This document shows, piece by piece, positions 16,786-25,301 of a stretch of 64,000 nt of DNA. The stretch covers positions 1 to 64,000 of the forward strand of contig JAUYUA010000034.1 in assembly GCA_030694935.1 (NCBI GenBank), read 5' to 3'. This stretch comes from Lutibacter sp. GTDB lineage: Bacteria; Bacteroidota; Bacteroidia; Flavobacteriales; Flavobacteriaceae. The stretch's first letter is position 1, and every line of letters starts with the position of its first letter. A program made the position numbers and the translations under genes. The notes below the pieces were generated by a model. The model did no database searches. It was not told the DNA's origin and worked only from the letters and a program-made list of their open reading frames with translations.

Positions 16786-16929
16786 ATTAAAAAAATTAAA
16801 TTGAGATTTTAAATATATAATTTCCCCGTATAAATAACAATAAACCAAAACCTGTGTAATTTAGAATTACAGGGCGTTAAATTACGCAGTCCAAAATATA
16901 ATGTCTAAAGCTGTGATTTTTTTGAATAA

Positions 16930-18867
16930 TTAATAGTGCCATCTCACAAATGCTTCCATGGCAGCATAATCAGCTAAACCCAATTCATTATATTTTTGGG
17001 CCGTTTTTGTATTTCTGTCTTCTGCACGCATCCAAAATTCCCTTAAATCATTTCCTTGAAACATAACGCCATCTTTTTGGGATTGATGAAAGAAAATCGC
17101 CTTTCTTTTTTTCAAAACCTGATCTGGGCTCATTGGCACTGCCATATCAATTTCATGAATTTCCCATTCATGCCAAGCGCCTTTATAAAGCCAAACCCAG
17201 CAATCGTTCATAAAAGGTTTTGGTTTCAATATTTCTAACGATTCAAAAAGCGCATTTAAACTAACTCTGTGGGTACCGTGAGGATCAGCCAAATCACCCG
17301 CAGCATAAATTTGATGTGGTTTTATTCTCTCAATAATTTCACACATTATATTCAAGTCTTCTTCTCCTAATGGCTTTTTCATAATACTTCCTGTTTCATA
17401 AAACGGCAAATTTAGAAAGTGTACTTTTTCATCAGGAATCCCAATATATCTTGTTGCCGCCAACGATTCACCTCTTCTGATGAAGCCTTTTAGTTTTCTA
17501 ACTTCAACACTGTCAATTGCATTGTCTTTTTTCGAGGTAATTTGTTCAATAATGTTTGCCATAAAGCCATTGTCTTTACAATTGTTCATTGCTATGGCAA
17601 CTTCAGCAAATTTTAGCGCTTCGTGGTCTGCTACTGCAATATTTCCTGAAGTTTGGTATGCAACGTGCACTTCATGCCCCTGCTCAACCAACCGGTCAAT
17701 GGTGCCTCCCATTGAAATAACGTCATCATCCGGGTGCGGGCTAAATATCAACACTCTTTTTTTGTTGGGCTTTTCTCTTTCCGGCCTTGAAGTGTCATCA
17801 GCATTTGGTTTTCCGCCAGGCCATCCTGTAATGGTGTGCTGCACCTTATTGAACATCTTAATGTTTAAATCATAAGCAGATCCTTCGAGTGCCAATAAAC
17901 TTGACATTCCGTTGTCATTATAATCTTCATCAATTAATTTTAAAATTGATTTTCCTGTTAATTGACATAGCCATATAATGGCTTTACTGCTCAATTTTTC
18001 ATCCCACAAACAAGGACCAACCAACCAAGGCGTATTAATTCTTGTCAATTCAGACGCCGCTTCTATATCTAATATAAAGGTGGTATTATGATGGTTTTGC
18101 AAATATGTTGCCGGCACTTTTGATGAGATATCACCCTCAATGGTATGCTTAACAATTGACGCTTTATTGTCTCCCCAAGCCAAAAGTATAATTCTTTTAG
18201 CATTTCTGACCGTCCTTATTCCCATTGTTATGGCCTTTTTAGGCACATTGTCTATACCCAAAAATGCAGATGCGGCATCAACTCTTGTAATATAATCCAA
18301 AGTGATACTTCTGGTTTCGGAATTAAAGTGGGAACCAGGCTCATTAAATCCTATGTGGCCAGTCCTCCCAATACCCAATAACTGCAAATCTATTCCTCCA
18401 CTATTTTTTATCATTTCCTCATAATCTATGCAATATTGGTGCAACTCATCACTTGTGACCATACCATTTGGAACATGAACATTTTTTGGCATTATATCAA
18501 TGTGATTGAACAAATGTTCGTGCATAAAATAATGATAACTTTGAATATTGTCTTTAGTCATTGGGTAATATTCATCCAAATTAAAAGTAATCACATTTGA
18601 AAAACTCAAGCCATCTTCCTTATGCATTCGAACTAACTCCTCATAAACTTTTATTGGGGATGAACCTGTTGCCAAGCCGAGGACGCACATTTCACTTTTC
18701 GACTGCTTCTCTTTTATCAAATCCGCAATTTCTTGGGCTACTATAACTGATCCTTCCTTCGCTGTTGAAAAAATAACATTGTGGATTTTCTCAAATCTGG
18801 TTTCTTCAAATTTTCCTGCCTCAGAATATTTGATGCTTTTTGAGTAAATTATTGGTTTAGATTCCAT
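16930..18867 (-). CDS. nagB: Glucosamine-6-phosphate deaminase fused to a PIG-L/LmbE-type deacetylase domain
   Basis: The first 270 residues form a NagB domain: LGLATGSSP, FNLDEYYPM and the active-site GIGRTGHIGFNEPGS. In E. coli NagB the last motif has NDGH, so the catalytic aspartate is replaced by threonine here, as in other long Bacteroidetes homologues I remember. The C-terminal 275 residues show a metal-binding SPHPDDDVISMGG and a DPHGTHR motif, typical of PIG-L/LmbE N-deacetylases acting on GlcNAc derivatives. NagB converts GlcN-6-P to fructose-6-P plus ammonia. The fusion could also do the deacetylation normally made by NagA. It is transcribed divergently from a DeoR-type regulator. 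Confidence 0.93.
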   Translation of the reverse strand: MESKPIIYSKSIKYSEAGKFEETRFEKIHNVIFSTAKEGSVIVAQEIADLIKEKQSKSEMCVLGLATGSSPIKVYEELVRMHKEDGLSFSNVITFNLDEYYPMTKDNIQSYHYFMHEHLFNHIDIMPKNVHVPNGMVTSDELHQYCIDYEEMIKNSGGIDLQLLGIGRTGHIGFNEPGSHFNSETRSITLDYITRVDAASAFLGIDNVPKKAITMGIRTVRNAKRIILLAWGDNKASIVKHTIEGDISSKVPATYLQNHHNTTFILDIEAASELTRINTPWLVGPCLWDEKLSSKAIIWLCQLTGKSILKLIDEDYNDNGMSSLLALEGSAYDLNIKMFNKVQHTITGWPGGKPNADDTSRPEREKPNKKRVLIFSPHPDDDVISMGGTIDRLVEQGHEVHVAYQTSGNIAVADHEALKFAEVAIAMNNCKDNGFMANIIEQITSKKDNAIDSVEVRKLKGFIRRGESLAATRYIGIPDEKVHFLNLPFYETGSIMKKPLGEEDLNIMCEIIERIKPHQIYAAGDLADPHGTHRVSLNALFESLEILKPKPFMNDCWVWLYKGAWHEWEIHEIDMAVPMSPDQVLKKRKAIFFHQSQKDGVMFQGNDLREFWMRAEDRNTKTAQKYNELGLADYAAMEAFVRWHY

Positions 18868-18895
18868 TATTTTCTAATTAATTAAATGAATACAG

Positions 18896-18903
18896 CAAAC
18901 TTA
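18896..18903 (-). promoter_or_regulatory. Probable nagB promoter -7 box
   Basis: TAAGTTTG on the minus strand fits TAnnTTTG exactly, 29 bases upstream of the nagB start. A TTTG lies 15 bases further upstream, somewhat close. The inverted repeat at 18924-18959 sits just behind it. Confidence 0.5.
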
Positions 18904-18923
18904 AAACAAAAACACTTACAAAC

Positions 18924-18959
18924 CTGCAATAATATGCATTTTTATTTTGATTATTGCAG
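18924..18959. promoter_or_regulatory. Candidate operator: perfect 10-bp inverted repeat between nagB and the DeoR gene
   Basis: CTGCAATAAT and ATTATTGCAG are perfect inverted 10-mers with a 16-base spacer that contains ATGCATTTTTA. The site lies in the divergent intergenic region, just upstream of the nagB promoter. It is a natural place for the adjacent DeoR-type repressor to act. Confidence 0.5.
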
Positions 18960-19151
18960 ATTTAATAGTTCTGTTATTTTGAAATTGAATTCAAATGCTT
19001 TTAAGTTAGAGCATAAAAAGTTTCATCCTTACTCAAACTCATACAGAATGATTGGTTTAAAATAAAAAAACAAAGTGAACGGAATTAAATATTTAATAAA
19101 AATAATTCGCATCTTTGCTATTGTTTTTTACAACATATTAAAAAATATATT

Positions 19152-19901
19152 ATGCTAAAGGAAGAAAGACATTATCATATTTTAGATAAAATTATATTAA
19201 ACAGAAAGGTCCTGTCTGCAGACCTGAGCATAGAGTTAAATGTTTCTGAAGATACCATAAGACGGGACCTTAATGAATTATCAGACAAGGGGTTGATAAA
19301 AAAAGTACACGGAGGCGCACTTCCGATAGAAACAAAAGCTCCTTCTTATGAAGAAAGAAGAAGCTACAATCTAGAAGAGAAAAATATAATTGCAGAAAAA
19401 GCTGTAAAACTCATAAAAGATGGTCAGGTCATTATTATGAGCGGAAGCACAACAAACCTGCAACTTGCAAAAATTATTCCTTCCGACATAAATGCCACCA
19501 TATATACCTATAGCCTTCCAATAGCGTTACAACTTACAGAACACCCTTCAATTGAAATTATATTTATTGGCGGAAAACTACATAAACCTGCACAAGTGAC
19601 CGTTGGACTTGATGTTGTTTCTTCAATCTCTGAATTAAGAGCCGATTTATGCTTTATGGGAACTGGAGGCATTAACGTATTAAACGGCATGACCGAACCT
19701 GACTGGGAGGTTTCCCACATCAAAAAATGCATGATTTCGGCCAGCGATAGGGTTGTGGCTCTTTGTACCCAAAACAAAATAAACGAAATAAAAAGATATA
19801 CCGTTGCCCCTATCCACAAAATAGACACTATTGTAACTGATATTGATCCAAACGATTCTATATTTGATGACTTCAAAGAAAAAGGCGTTAAAATTCTTTA
19901 A
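19152..19901 (+). CDS. DeoR/GlpR-family transcriptional regulator, copy 1
   Basis: The 249-residue protein has the DeoR-type winged helix at its N terminus (LSADLSIELNVSEDTIRRDLNEL, then GLIKKVHGGALP) and a C-terminal sugar-phosphate-sensing domain with IMSGSTTNLQLAKII and GLDVVSSISELRADLCFMG. Family members repress sugar catabolism genes and are released by phosphorylated sugars. It is divergent from nagB, upstream of a symporter gene, and about 89% identical (27 differences in 249 positions, by eye) to the regulator at 28645. The substrate sensed is likely an amino-sugar phosphate. The ATG follows a weak CATCTTTG promoter box at 19110. Confidence 0.92.
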   Translation: MLKEERHYHILDKIILNRKVLSADLSIELNVSEDTIRRDLNELSDKGLIKKVHGGALPIETKAPSYEERRSYNLEEKNIIAEKAVKLIKDGQVIIMSGSTTNLQLAKIIPSDINATIYTYSLPIALQLTEHPSIEIIFIGGKLHKPAQVTVGLDVVSSISELRADLCFMGTGGINVLNGMTEPDWEVSHIKKCMISASDRVVALCTQNKINEIKRYTVAPIHKIDTIVTDIDPNDSIFDDFKEKGVKIL

Positions 19902-19919
19902 ACCTTCATAAAAATGCTT

Positions 19920-19970
19920 ATGTTTGCGTTTAATTGCATTTTTAAATATACGCATTTGCATTTTTTTACT
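19920..19970 (+). promoter_or_regulatory. Repeated TTTGCGT/TTGCATTTTT motifs before symporter 1
   Basis: Between the regulator stop and symporter start are TTTGCGTTT, ATTGCATTTTTA and ATTTGCATTTTTTT. Equivalent repeats are found at the same place after the second regulator (29411-29460). They are candidate operators, although part of the similarity may just reflect duplication of the whole block. Confidence 0.4.
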
Positions 19971-20044
19971 ATTTATTAATGTAATTTAAGATTGTTACAA
20001 CTTACTATTTGTAATTCTGAATTTTAATTTAATAATATTTAACA

Positions 20045-21499
20045 ATGAATGTAACGCTATTATTTCTTATCATTATTCTTTACTTTTCTCTTCTGATGAT
20101 AATTTCATGGCTCACTTCCAGACGTACCAAAGACAGTACGTTTTTTGATGGGAATAGAGAGTCTCCTTGGTTTTTAGTTGCTTTTGGAATGATAGGTTCT
20201 GGCATATCGGCAGTTTCGCTCGTCTCAATTCCGGGAAATGTAGGAAATGAAAGCCTTTACTATTTTCAGTTTATTCTTGGAACTATTGTAGGATATCTTT
20301 TTATTGTTTTTGTTTTAATCCCTATTTTTTTCAAACTTAAAGTCGTATCCATTTATTCGTACCTTAACGTTAGGTTTGGCAATATAACTTACAAAACCGG
20401 ATCCTTGTTTTTTTTGGTTTCCCAATCTTTTGGAGCTGCGCTTAGGTTATTGCTTTCGGTAAAAATATTGCAATTTGCTTTCTTTGACCAACTTGGCATT
20501 CCCTATTTTGTGACCATTATTGCAGTATTGATTTTGATTTGGCTATATTCAAATAAATCTGGAGTTAAAACAATTGTATGGACGGATGCTTTACAATCAT
20601 TTTTTTTAATTTCGGTTATAATCATTTCAATTGTCACCATAAAAAATTCATTGGGTCTTTCGACTTCCCAAATGTTTAACTCCATTGTAAATCACCCCAA
20701 TTCAAAAATATTTGATTGGGACATGCATTCAGGAACTAATTTCTTTAAGCAATTTATTTCCGGCATGCTTATTACCGTCGCCTTAGTTGGTCTTGACCAA
20801 AGTATGATGCAAAAAACACTTACCATAAATAAAGCAAAAGATGCCAAAAAAAATGTGCTCACTTTTAGCTTTTTCATTGCTTTTGCACAAACCCTGTTTT
20901 TGGGTTTGGGAATCTTACTTTATATATTTGCTGAACAAAAGGGAGTGCATCTTGCTACACAAAACGGACAATTTACCAACACTGATGATCTTTACCCGCT
21001 TTTATCCCTAAACTATTTTGGTAAAATTGGAGCCATAGCCTTTTTTATTGGTGTTATCGCATCAACTTTTGCCAGTGTTGACTCCTGTATTGCAGCCTTA
21101 ACAACGTCATTTAGCTATGATTTTCTTGACTTTGAAAAACAACCTCATAAGGCCAGAAAAAAAATAAAAAACTTGGTGTTAATTGGCGTTAATATAATAA
21201 TGTTCCTGATTGTAATTTTATTTTGGAACAGCCAAGGAGCCATTATTAACACTATTTTCAAAATTGCTGGCTATACTTACGGTCCGCTTTTAGGTTTGTT
21301 TTTAACTGGGTTATTTACAAATATTAATCTTAAAGAAAAGTGGGTTCCTTTGGCAGCGGTGGCTGCGGCGGTAACTACTTATTTTCTTAATGTATACTTT
21401 ACATACGCCTATCAGTTTGATTTTGGATTTATGAATATCTTGGTTAATGCCGTATTGACTATTATATTTTTATTCATCATCAAAAAGAAAACAGTCTGA
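20045..21499 (+). CDS. Sodium:solute symporter (SSS family), copy 1
   Basis: The 484-residue protein has about 13 membrane helices. Its SSS signature includes GMIGSGISAVSLVSIPG, a sodium-site-like SQSFGAALRLLLSVK and IASTFASVDSCIAALTTSFSYDF. It belongs with the sugar or sialate-like branch of the family. The gene follows the regulator by 143 bases and is followed after three bases by a GNAT gene. It is roughly 60% identical to the paralogue at 29676. Context points to an amino-sugar or muropeptide component as substrate, but the actual ligand cannot be read from sequence. Confidence 0.9.
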   Translation: MNVTLLFLIIILYFSLLMIISWLTSRRTKDSTFFDGNRESPWFLVAFGMIGSGISAVSLVSIPGNVGNESLYYFQFILGTIVGYLFIVFVLIPIFFKLKVVSIYSYLNVRFGNITYKTGSLFFLVSQSFGAALRLLLSVKILQFAFFDQLGIPYFVTIIAVLILIWLYSNKSGVKTIVWTDALQSFFLISVIIISIVTIKNSLGLSTSQMFNSIVNHPNSKIFDWDMHSGTNFFKQFISGMLITVALVGLDQSMMQKTLTINKAKDAKKNVLTFSFFIAFAQTLFLGLGILLYIFAEQKGVHLATQNGQFTNTDDLYPLLSLNYFGKIGAIAFFIGVIASTFASVDSCIAALTTSFSYDFLDFEKQPHKARKKIKNLVLIGVNIIMFLIVILFWNSQGAIINTIFKIAGYTYGPLLGLFLTGLFTNINLKEKWVPLAAVAAAVTTYFLNVYFTYAYQFDFGFMNILVNAVLTIIFLFIIKKKTV

Positions 21500-21502
21500 A
21501 AA

Positions 21503-21991
21503 ATGGAAGAAAAAATGACAATCAACCCTACGACAGATTCAAAAATTAAGCGTTATTGCGCTCACATGATGTCCATAAACGACCCTTGGATTACCCTTGA
21601 TATGAATTTTGAACAATGCTTGCCGGCATTTGAAGGTCCATTTAAGGAAATTTACATAGCGGAAATTGACCATAAAGTGGCAGGATTTGTTATTCTTCAA
21701 ACTGCAGGCACTTTTAAAGGTTATATACAAACGATATGCGTAAGCGAGGATTTCAGAGGAAAAGGAATCGGGAAAAAATTACTTCAATTTTGTGAAAACA
21801 CTATTTTACAATATTCACCCAACATTTTTATCTGCGTGTCTTCTTTCAACAAAGGAGCAACTAAACTTTATTACGACTTTGGTTTTAAATTTGTGGGAGA
21901 GTTAGATAATTTTGTGAAGGAAGGTTTTACAGAATTACTTCTGCGCAAGTCAGTTGGGTCAATGTTGGGTTATAACCCCAAAAAAATTTGA
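21503..21991 (+). CDS. GNAT-family N-acetyltransferase
   Basis: The 162-residue protein shows the GNAT core: beta strands with EIDHKVAGFVILQ, then ICVSEDFRGKGIGKKLLQF, the acetyl-CoA pyrophosphate loop (R/Q-x-x-G-x-G/A) being FRGKGIG. The C-terminal half ends in NKGATKLYYDFGFKFVGEL as in RimI-like members. It begins three bases after the symporter stop, so translation is likely coupled. Possible substrates include an imported amino sugar or amino-acid fragment; there is no direct evidence. Confidence 0.85.
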   Translation: MEEKMTINPTTDSKIKRYCAHMMSINDPWITLDMNFEQCLPAFEGPFKEIYIAEIDHKVAGFVILQTAGTFKGYIQTICVSEDFRGKGIGKKLLQFCENTILQYSPNIFICVSSFNKGATKLYYDFGFKFVGELDNFVKEGFTELLLRKSVGSMLGYNPKKI

Positions 21992-22048
21992 AACTGAAAC
22001 AGAAAATAAATAAAAATGTAGATCCCTATAAAATTTAAAAATAAAATC

Positions 22049-23299
22049 ATGTGTAAAAAATTTATTTCGTTGTTGATTTTTTTGACTGCTTCACTGTTCA
22101 TTTCAACTGCCCAAAATATTGTAAAAAATGAAAAACATAAAAAACTTGTTACTGAAATAGATAGCATAATTAAAAGTGAAGTAGCAGGAAATAATATTCC
22201 GGGCGCTGTAATTCAAATAAAAAAGGGGGACGAAATTATTTATAAAAACACATTTGGGTATGCCCAGAAATATGAATATGGCCATAAATTGGTCAGCAAG
22301 CCCGAGTTGATGACCACAGAACACCTTTTTGATATTGCATCATTGACTAAAGTAATTGGAACAACCACTTCTATTATGATATTGGTTGACAAAAAACTTA
22401 TAAAGATTAATGATCCTGTGGGTAAATATATTGCTGCATTTAATGCCCCCGATAAAAAACAAATTACCATAGGAAACCTGTTATCACACAATTCAGGTAT
22501 TTATGAGTGGTATCCTCTATATTATAGGGCTGCCAATAAGCAAGAAGTGTATAAATTAATTGGGGAATTACCGCTAAACTTTCCTGTTGGCAAAGAAAGA
22601 CGTTATAGCGATCTTGGTTTTACTGTTTTGGGTGAAATTATTGAAACCGTATCAGGGTTACCGCTAGATAAGTTTATTAAAGAAAATATTTCAACGCCTC
22701 TTGGCATGCAAAATACTACATTTAATCCGCTCTCAAGCGGAAAATTTTCAAAAATTGCAGCATCATCTCATGGAAATCCATATGAAAAGAGAATGGTGTA
22801 TGACCCATCTTTAGGTTTTGTTTTTAAGGAAATTGATCCAAAACAATGGAACGGCTGGCGTACTTACACCCTAAAAGGTGAGGTAAATGACGGTAACACT
22901 TGGTACGCTGGAGGCGGTGTTAGCGGAGCGGCAGGTTTGTTTTCAACCATCGATGATTTACAGAAGTTGGTTGATATGTTAATGAATAAAGGAAAAGTAG
23001 GCGGCAAGCAATTTATTTCTAAAAAAACAATCACATCATTTTTAACAAAAGATGATTTTAAAAATGGTTTAGGTTGGATGATGGATCCTGAAAATCCTTT
23101 TATGAAGAATGGTCCAATGGGAACTTTCGGACATACAGGCTTTGCAGGAACTAGCATTGCAGTTATCCCTCACGACAAAATTTCAGTAATAATACTTATT
23201 AATCGCCAAAACATGGACTTATTAAGCACCGGTGAATATTATAATCTAAATCCAATTCGTCAACAAGTATTTAATGTGGTTGTAAAGAACTGTAAATGA
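22049..23299 (+). CDS. Secreted serine hydrolase of the beta-lactamase class C family
   Basis: A signal peptide (MCKKFISLLIFLTASLFISTAQ) precedes a penicillin-binding-like domain. The active-site SxxK is in DIASLTKV, the second motif in RRYSDLGF, and the third in GHTGFAGTS. At 416 residues this is a normal length for the family, which includes esterases and D-amino-acid peptidases acting on cell-wall peptides. It follows the GNAT gene by 57 bases in the same direction. It resembles the C-terminal domain of the NagZ fusion at 37121. A role in trimming D-amino-acid-containing peptides from muropeptides is inferred. Confidence 0.88.
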   Translation: MCKKFISLLIFLTASLFISTAQNIVKNEKHKKLVTEIDSIIKSEVAGNNIPGAVIQIKKGDEIIYKNTFGYAQKYEYGHKLVSKPELMTTEHLFDIASLTKVIGTTTSIMILVDKKLIKINDPVGKYIAAFNAPDKKQITIGNLLSHNSGIYEWYPLYYRAANKQEVYKLIGELPLNFPVGKERRYSDLGFTVLGEIIETVSGLPLDKFIKENISTPLGMQNTTFNPLSSGKFSKIAASSHGNPYEKRMVYDPSLGFVFKEIDPKQWNGWRTYTLKGEVNDGNTWYAGGGVSGAAGLFSTIDDLQKLVDMLMNKGKVGGKQFISKKTITSFLTKDDFKNGLGWMMDPENPFMKNGPMGTFGHTGFAGTSIAVIPHDKISVIILINRQNMDLLSTGEYYNLNPIRQQVFNVVVKNCK

Positions 23300-23567
23300 A
23301 GCAAAAAATTTAGTTTGTTGGAATTCTAAATACATTCGGATCTAAGCATTTGGCAATAATTATATGTTTACCCAGTTATTTATATGGTGTTTAACTTACC
23401 CTGTTATTTTCTTTCATAAAGAATCCTTTTGTGAATTGTATCGGTTTTATCTGCTGTTTTCTTAATACTGCTTATTTTTTTACTTCTCTAATCCCTGTCA
23501 ACAATAAAATAATAATCAAAAAAAAGTTTAAAAAAGAAATACTGTTGTCTGGTTAAATTTTCAAAAA

Positions 23568-23607
23568 AAAGAGGTCGCCTTCCAAAAAATCGGGAGGCGA
23601 CCTCTTT
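23568..23607. terminator. Strong hairpin terminator, best on the minus strand
   Basis: AAAGAGGTCGCCTTCC and GGGAGGCGACCTCTTT form a 16-bp stem with one wobble and an 8-base loop. On the minus strand it is followed by a run of T (from the eight A at 23563-23570); on the plus strand only three T follow. It lies 268 bases after the serine hydrolase gene and 300 bases beyond the SusD terminator, so the transcript it ends is unclear. Confidence 0.65.
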
Positions 23608-23898
23608 GTCAACTCTCATTTAGATTGAGATAATCATTTTTTATGATTTTCATCAGTGGACAACAATGAAAAAGAAATTGTGTTTTTTTTCTTTGAAGTC
23701 ATGCATTTAAGCCCGTATTAACGGAAGCCTATCTCCAATAATTAAATCAAGGTCATCAATAATTATAATAAATTAAGCTCGCGATGTTTAATTTCAATAG
23801 CCATCTAAATTGGTTTTAAAAAAGCAAAAATATTAGATGGTTATGTTGAAAAATAGGCCGATTGTGCTTTAATAAAACTATTGTTGCCATGACTAAAT
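23608..23898. other. Gap between two terminators, no gene recognised
   Basis: These 290 AT-rich bases carry no open frame over 60 codons. On the minus strand a TATTTTTG box at 23825-23832 precedes about 215 bases ending at the hairpin at 23568. It could be an unrecognised RNA gene, but no -33 box is seen. Confidence 0.35.
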
Positions 23899-23933
23899 AA
23901 AAAAACGACTGTTAGACAGAAATCTAACAGCCG
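23899..23933 (-). terminator. Intrinsic terminator after susD
   Basis: Read on the minus strand, CGGCTGTTAGA and TCTAACAGTCG pair around a 6-base loop and are followed by seven T. It lies just downstream of the susD stop codon and ends the susCD transcript. Confidence 0.8.
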
Positions 23934-23959
23934 CTTACATTTAAACTAATTCAAAAATA

Positions 23960-25288
23960 CTAAATACTTGGGTCTGCAGGGCAATTTTTATTGTTTGTTC
24001 TCTCATTGTATGGATAAGGATAGTAATTTCTATTTCTTTCACTGTAAAAATCAATTGCAGGTGAAGGCACAAAACTGCTGTGAATTCTTCTTGAATCCTC
24101 TAAACGCAATCCACTCATAAAGAGTTCGATACAACGATTTTTATAAATTTCGTTTAACACATCCGTTTTATTGGCGGCATTGCCTGTCCAAGCACCCAAA
24201 CCAGCATTAACACCAAAAACATCATTGGTTTTTTGACGAACCAAATTTATTTGTGCTACTGCATTTGGAAGGTCGTTTTTCATGGCATAGGCTTCTGCTT
24301 TTATCAACATCATTTCACCTGGTAAATAAACTGGAAGCGATTTACTTGGCGTATCAAAAAACCCTTTGGCATCCTCCACTCCATGAAGACCGAACGAGGT
24401 TTCCACAATTGGAGAAGGTATCAAATAGAATGCAATTCTGCCATCCCCTGCTTCAGGAACATAAATTCCGGTAAGTCCAAAATTATCTTGGGGTTTGGTA
24501 TCCGGAGCGCTATTTACGGCAAAATTCCAAACTGGATTTCTATTTACAGATCCGTCAAATTTCCATTCAGATTTTGATGCTAAATCTACTGCGTTGGCAG
24601 CTGTTAATGCTGCATCATAATTGCCCGCATAAAGATTATATCTTGCCAAAAATGCATTAACCATATTAGGCAGATTAAGTCCTGGAAGTGCAGCCTGAAA
24701 CTCGGCAGAAATAGGATTTGCCGTCAAATCGGATTTAGCGCTTTGTAACAAGCTGATACATTCAGCCAAAACAGTGGCTTTATCATTAAATACAGCTTGA
24801 CCGTCGGATTGGTTATTAATTGGAACTTTTTCAAAATTTTGAATTAAATAGCCCAAGGTTATCGCTTTAAAAAACTTAGCGTACGCTTTTATGCCCGATT
24901 TTGTGCCATCAGGCATTTCAACGGCATCCACATTGGCTATCATAGCTTCTGCAACTCCTTTATCTCTCAATAAATTACCCCATAAATCTACAATTCCTGC
25001 ATTGTCATTAGGTATTAATAACCCTCCAGAAACCAATTCCATTGGGGTAAGAAATCCTCCAATATTTCCAAATTCTCTGGTGGTAAGCCCTGGGACTTCC
25101 ACAACACGAATTAAAGTAGTCGCGGTAAAATGTTGGTTTAAACCTTCTGTAACGGCTATCAATCCTGCTTTTGTATTAAAAATTTGATTGTCGGCAGCTT
25201 CATTGATATTGTCAAAATCTTTGGTACATGAAGATAAAATTCCCACAAATGCAACGATTAACAATAATTTAATATTTGATGTCTTCAT
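23960..25288 (-). CDS. susD-like: SusD/RagB-family surface lipoprotein
   Basis: The 442-residue product has a lipoprotein signal ending ILSSC, so the cysteine is lipidated and the protein exported to the surface. The SusD fold is shown by tetratricopeptide-like helices (KAYAKFFKAITLGYL, NAFLARYNLYAGNYDAAL), by LPGEMMLIKAEAYAMKN, and by IYKNRCIELFMSGLRLEDSRR near the C terminus. SusD proteins sit as a lid over the paired SusC channel and hold glycan or peptide ligands. The gene lies 13 bases after susC. The ligand cannot be read from sequence; the neighbourhood suggests a muropeptide or amino-sugar polymer. Confidence 0.93.
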   Translation of the reverse strand: MKTSNIKLLLIVAFVGILSSCTKDFDNINEAADNQIFNTKAGLIAVTEGLNQHFTATTLIRVVEVPGLTTREFGNIGGFLTPMELVSGGLLIPNDNAGIVDLWGNLLRDKGVAEAMIANVDAVEMPDGTKSGIKAYAKFFKAITLGYLIQNFEKVPINNQSDGQAVFNDKATVLAECISLLQSAKSDLTANPISAEFQAALPGLNLPNMVNAFLARYNLYAGNYDAALTAANAVDLASKSEWKFDGSVNRNPVWNFAVNSAPDTKPQDNFGLTGIYVPEAGDGRIAFYLIPSPIVETSFGLHGVEDAKGFFDTPSKSLPVYLPGEMMLIKAEAYAMKNDLPNAVAQINLVRQKTNDVFGVNAGLGAWTGNAANKTDVLNEIYKNRCIELFMSGLRLEDSRRIHSSFVPSPAIDFYSERNRNYYPYPYNERTNNKNCPADPSI

Positions 25289-25301
25289 TATATTTGATTT
25301 T

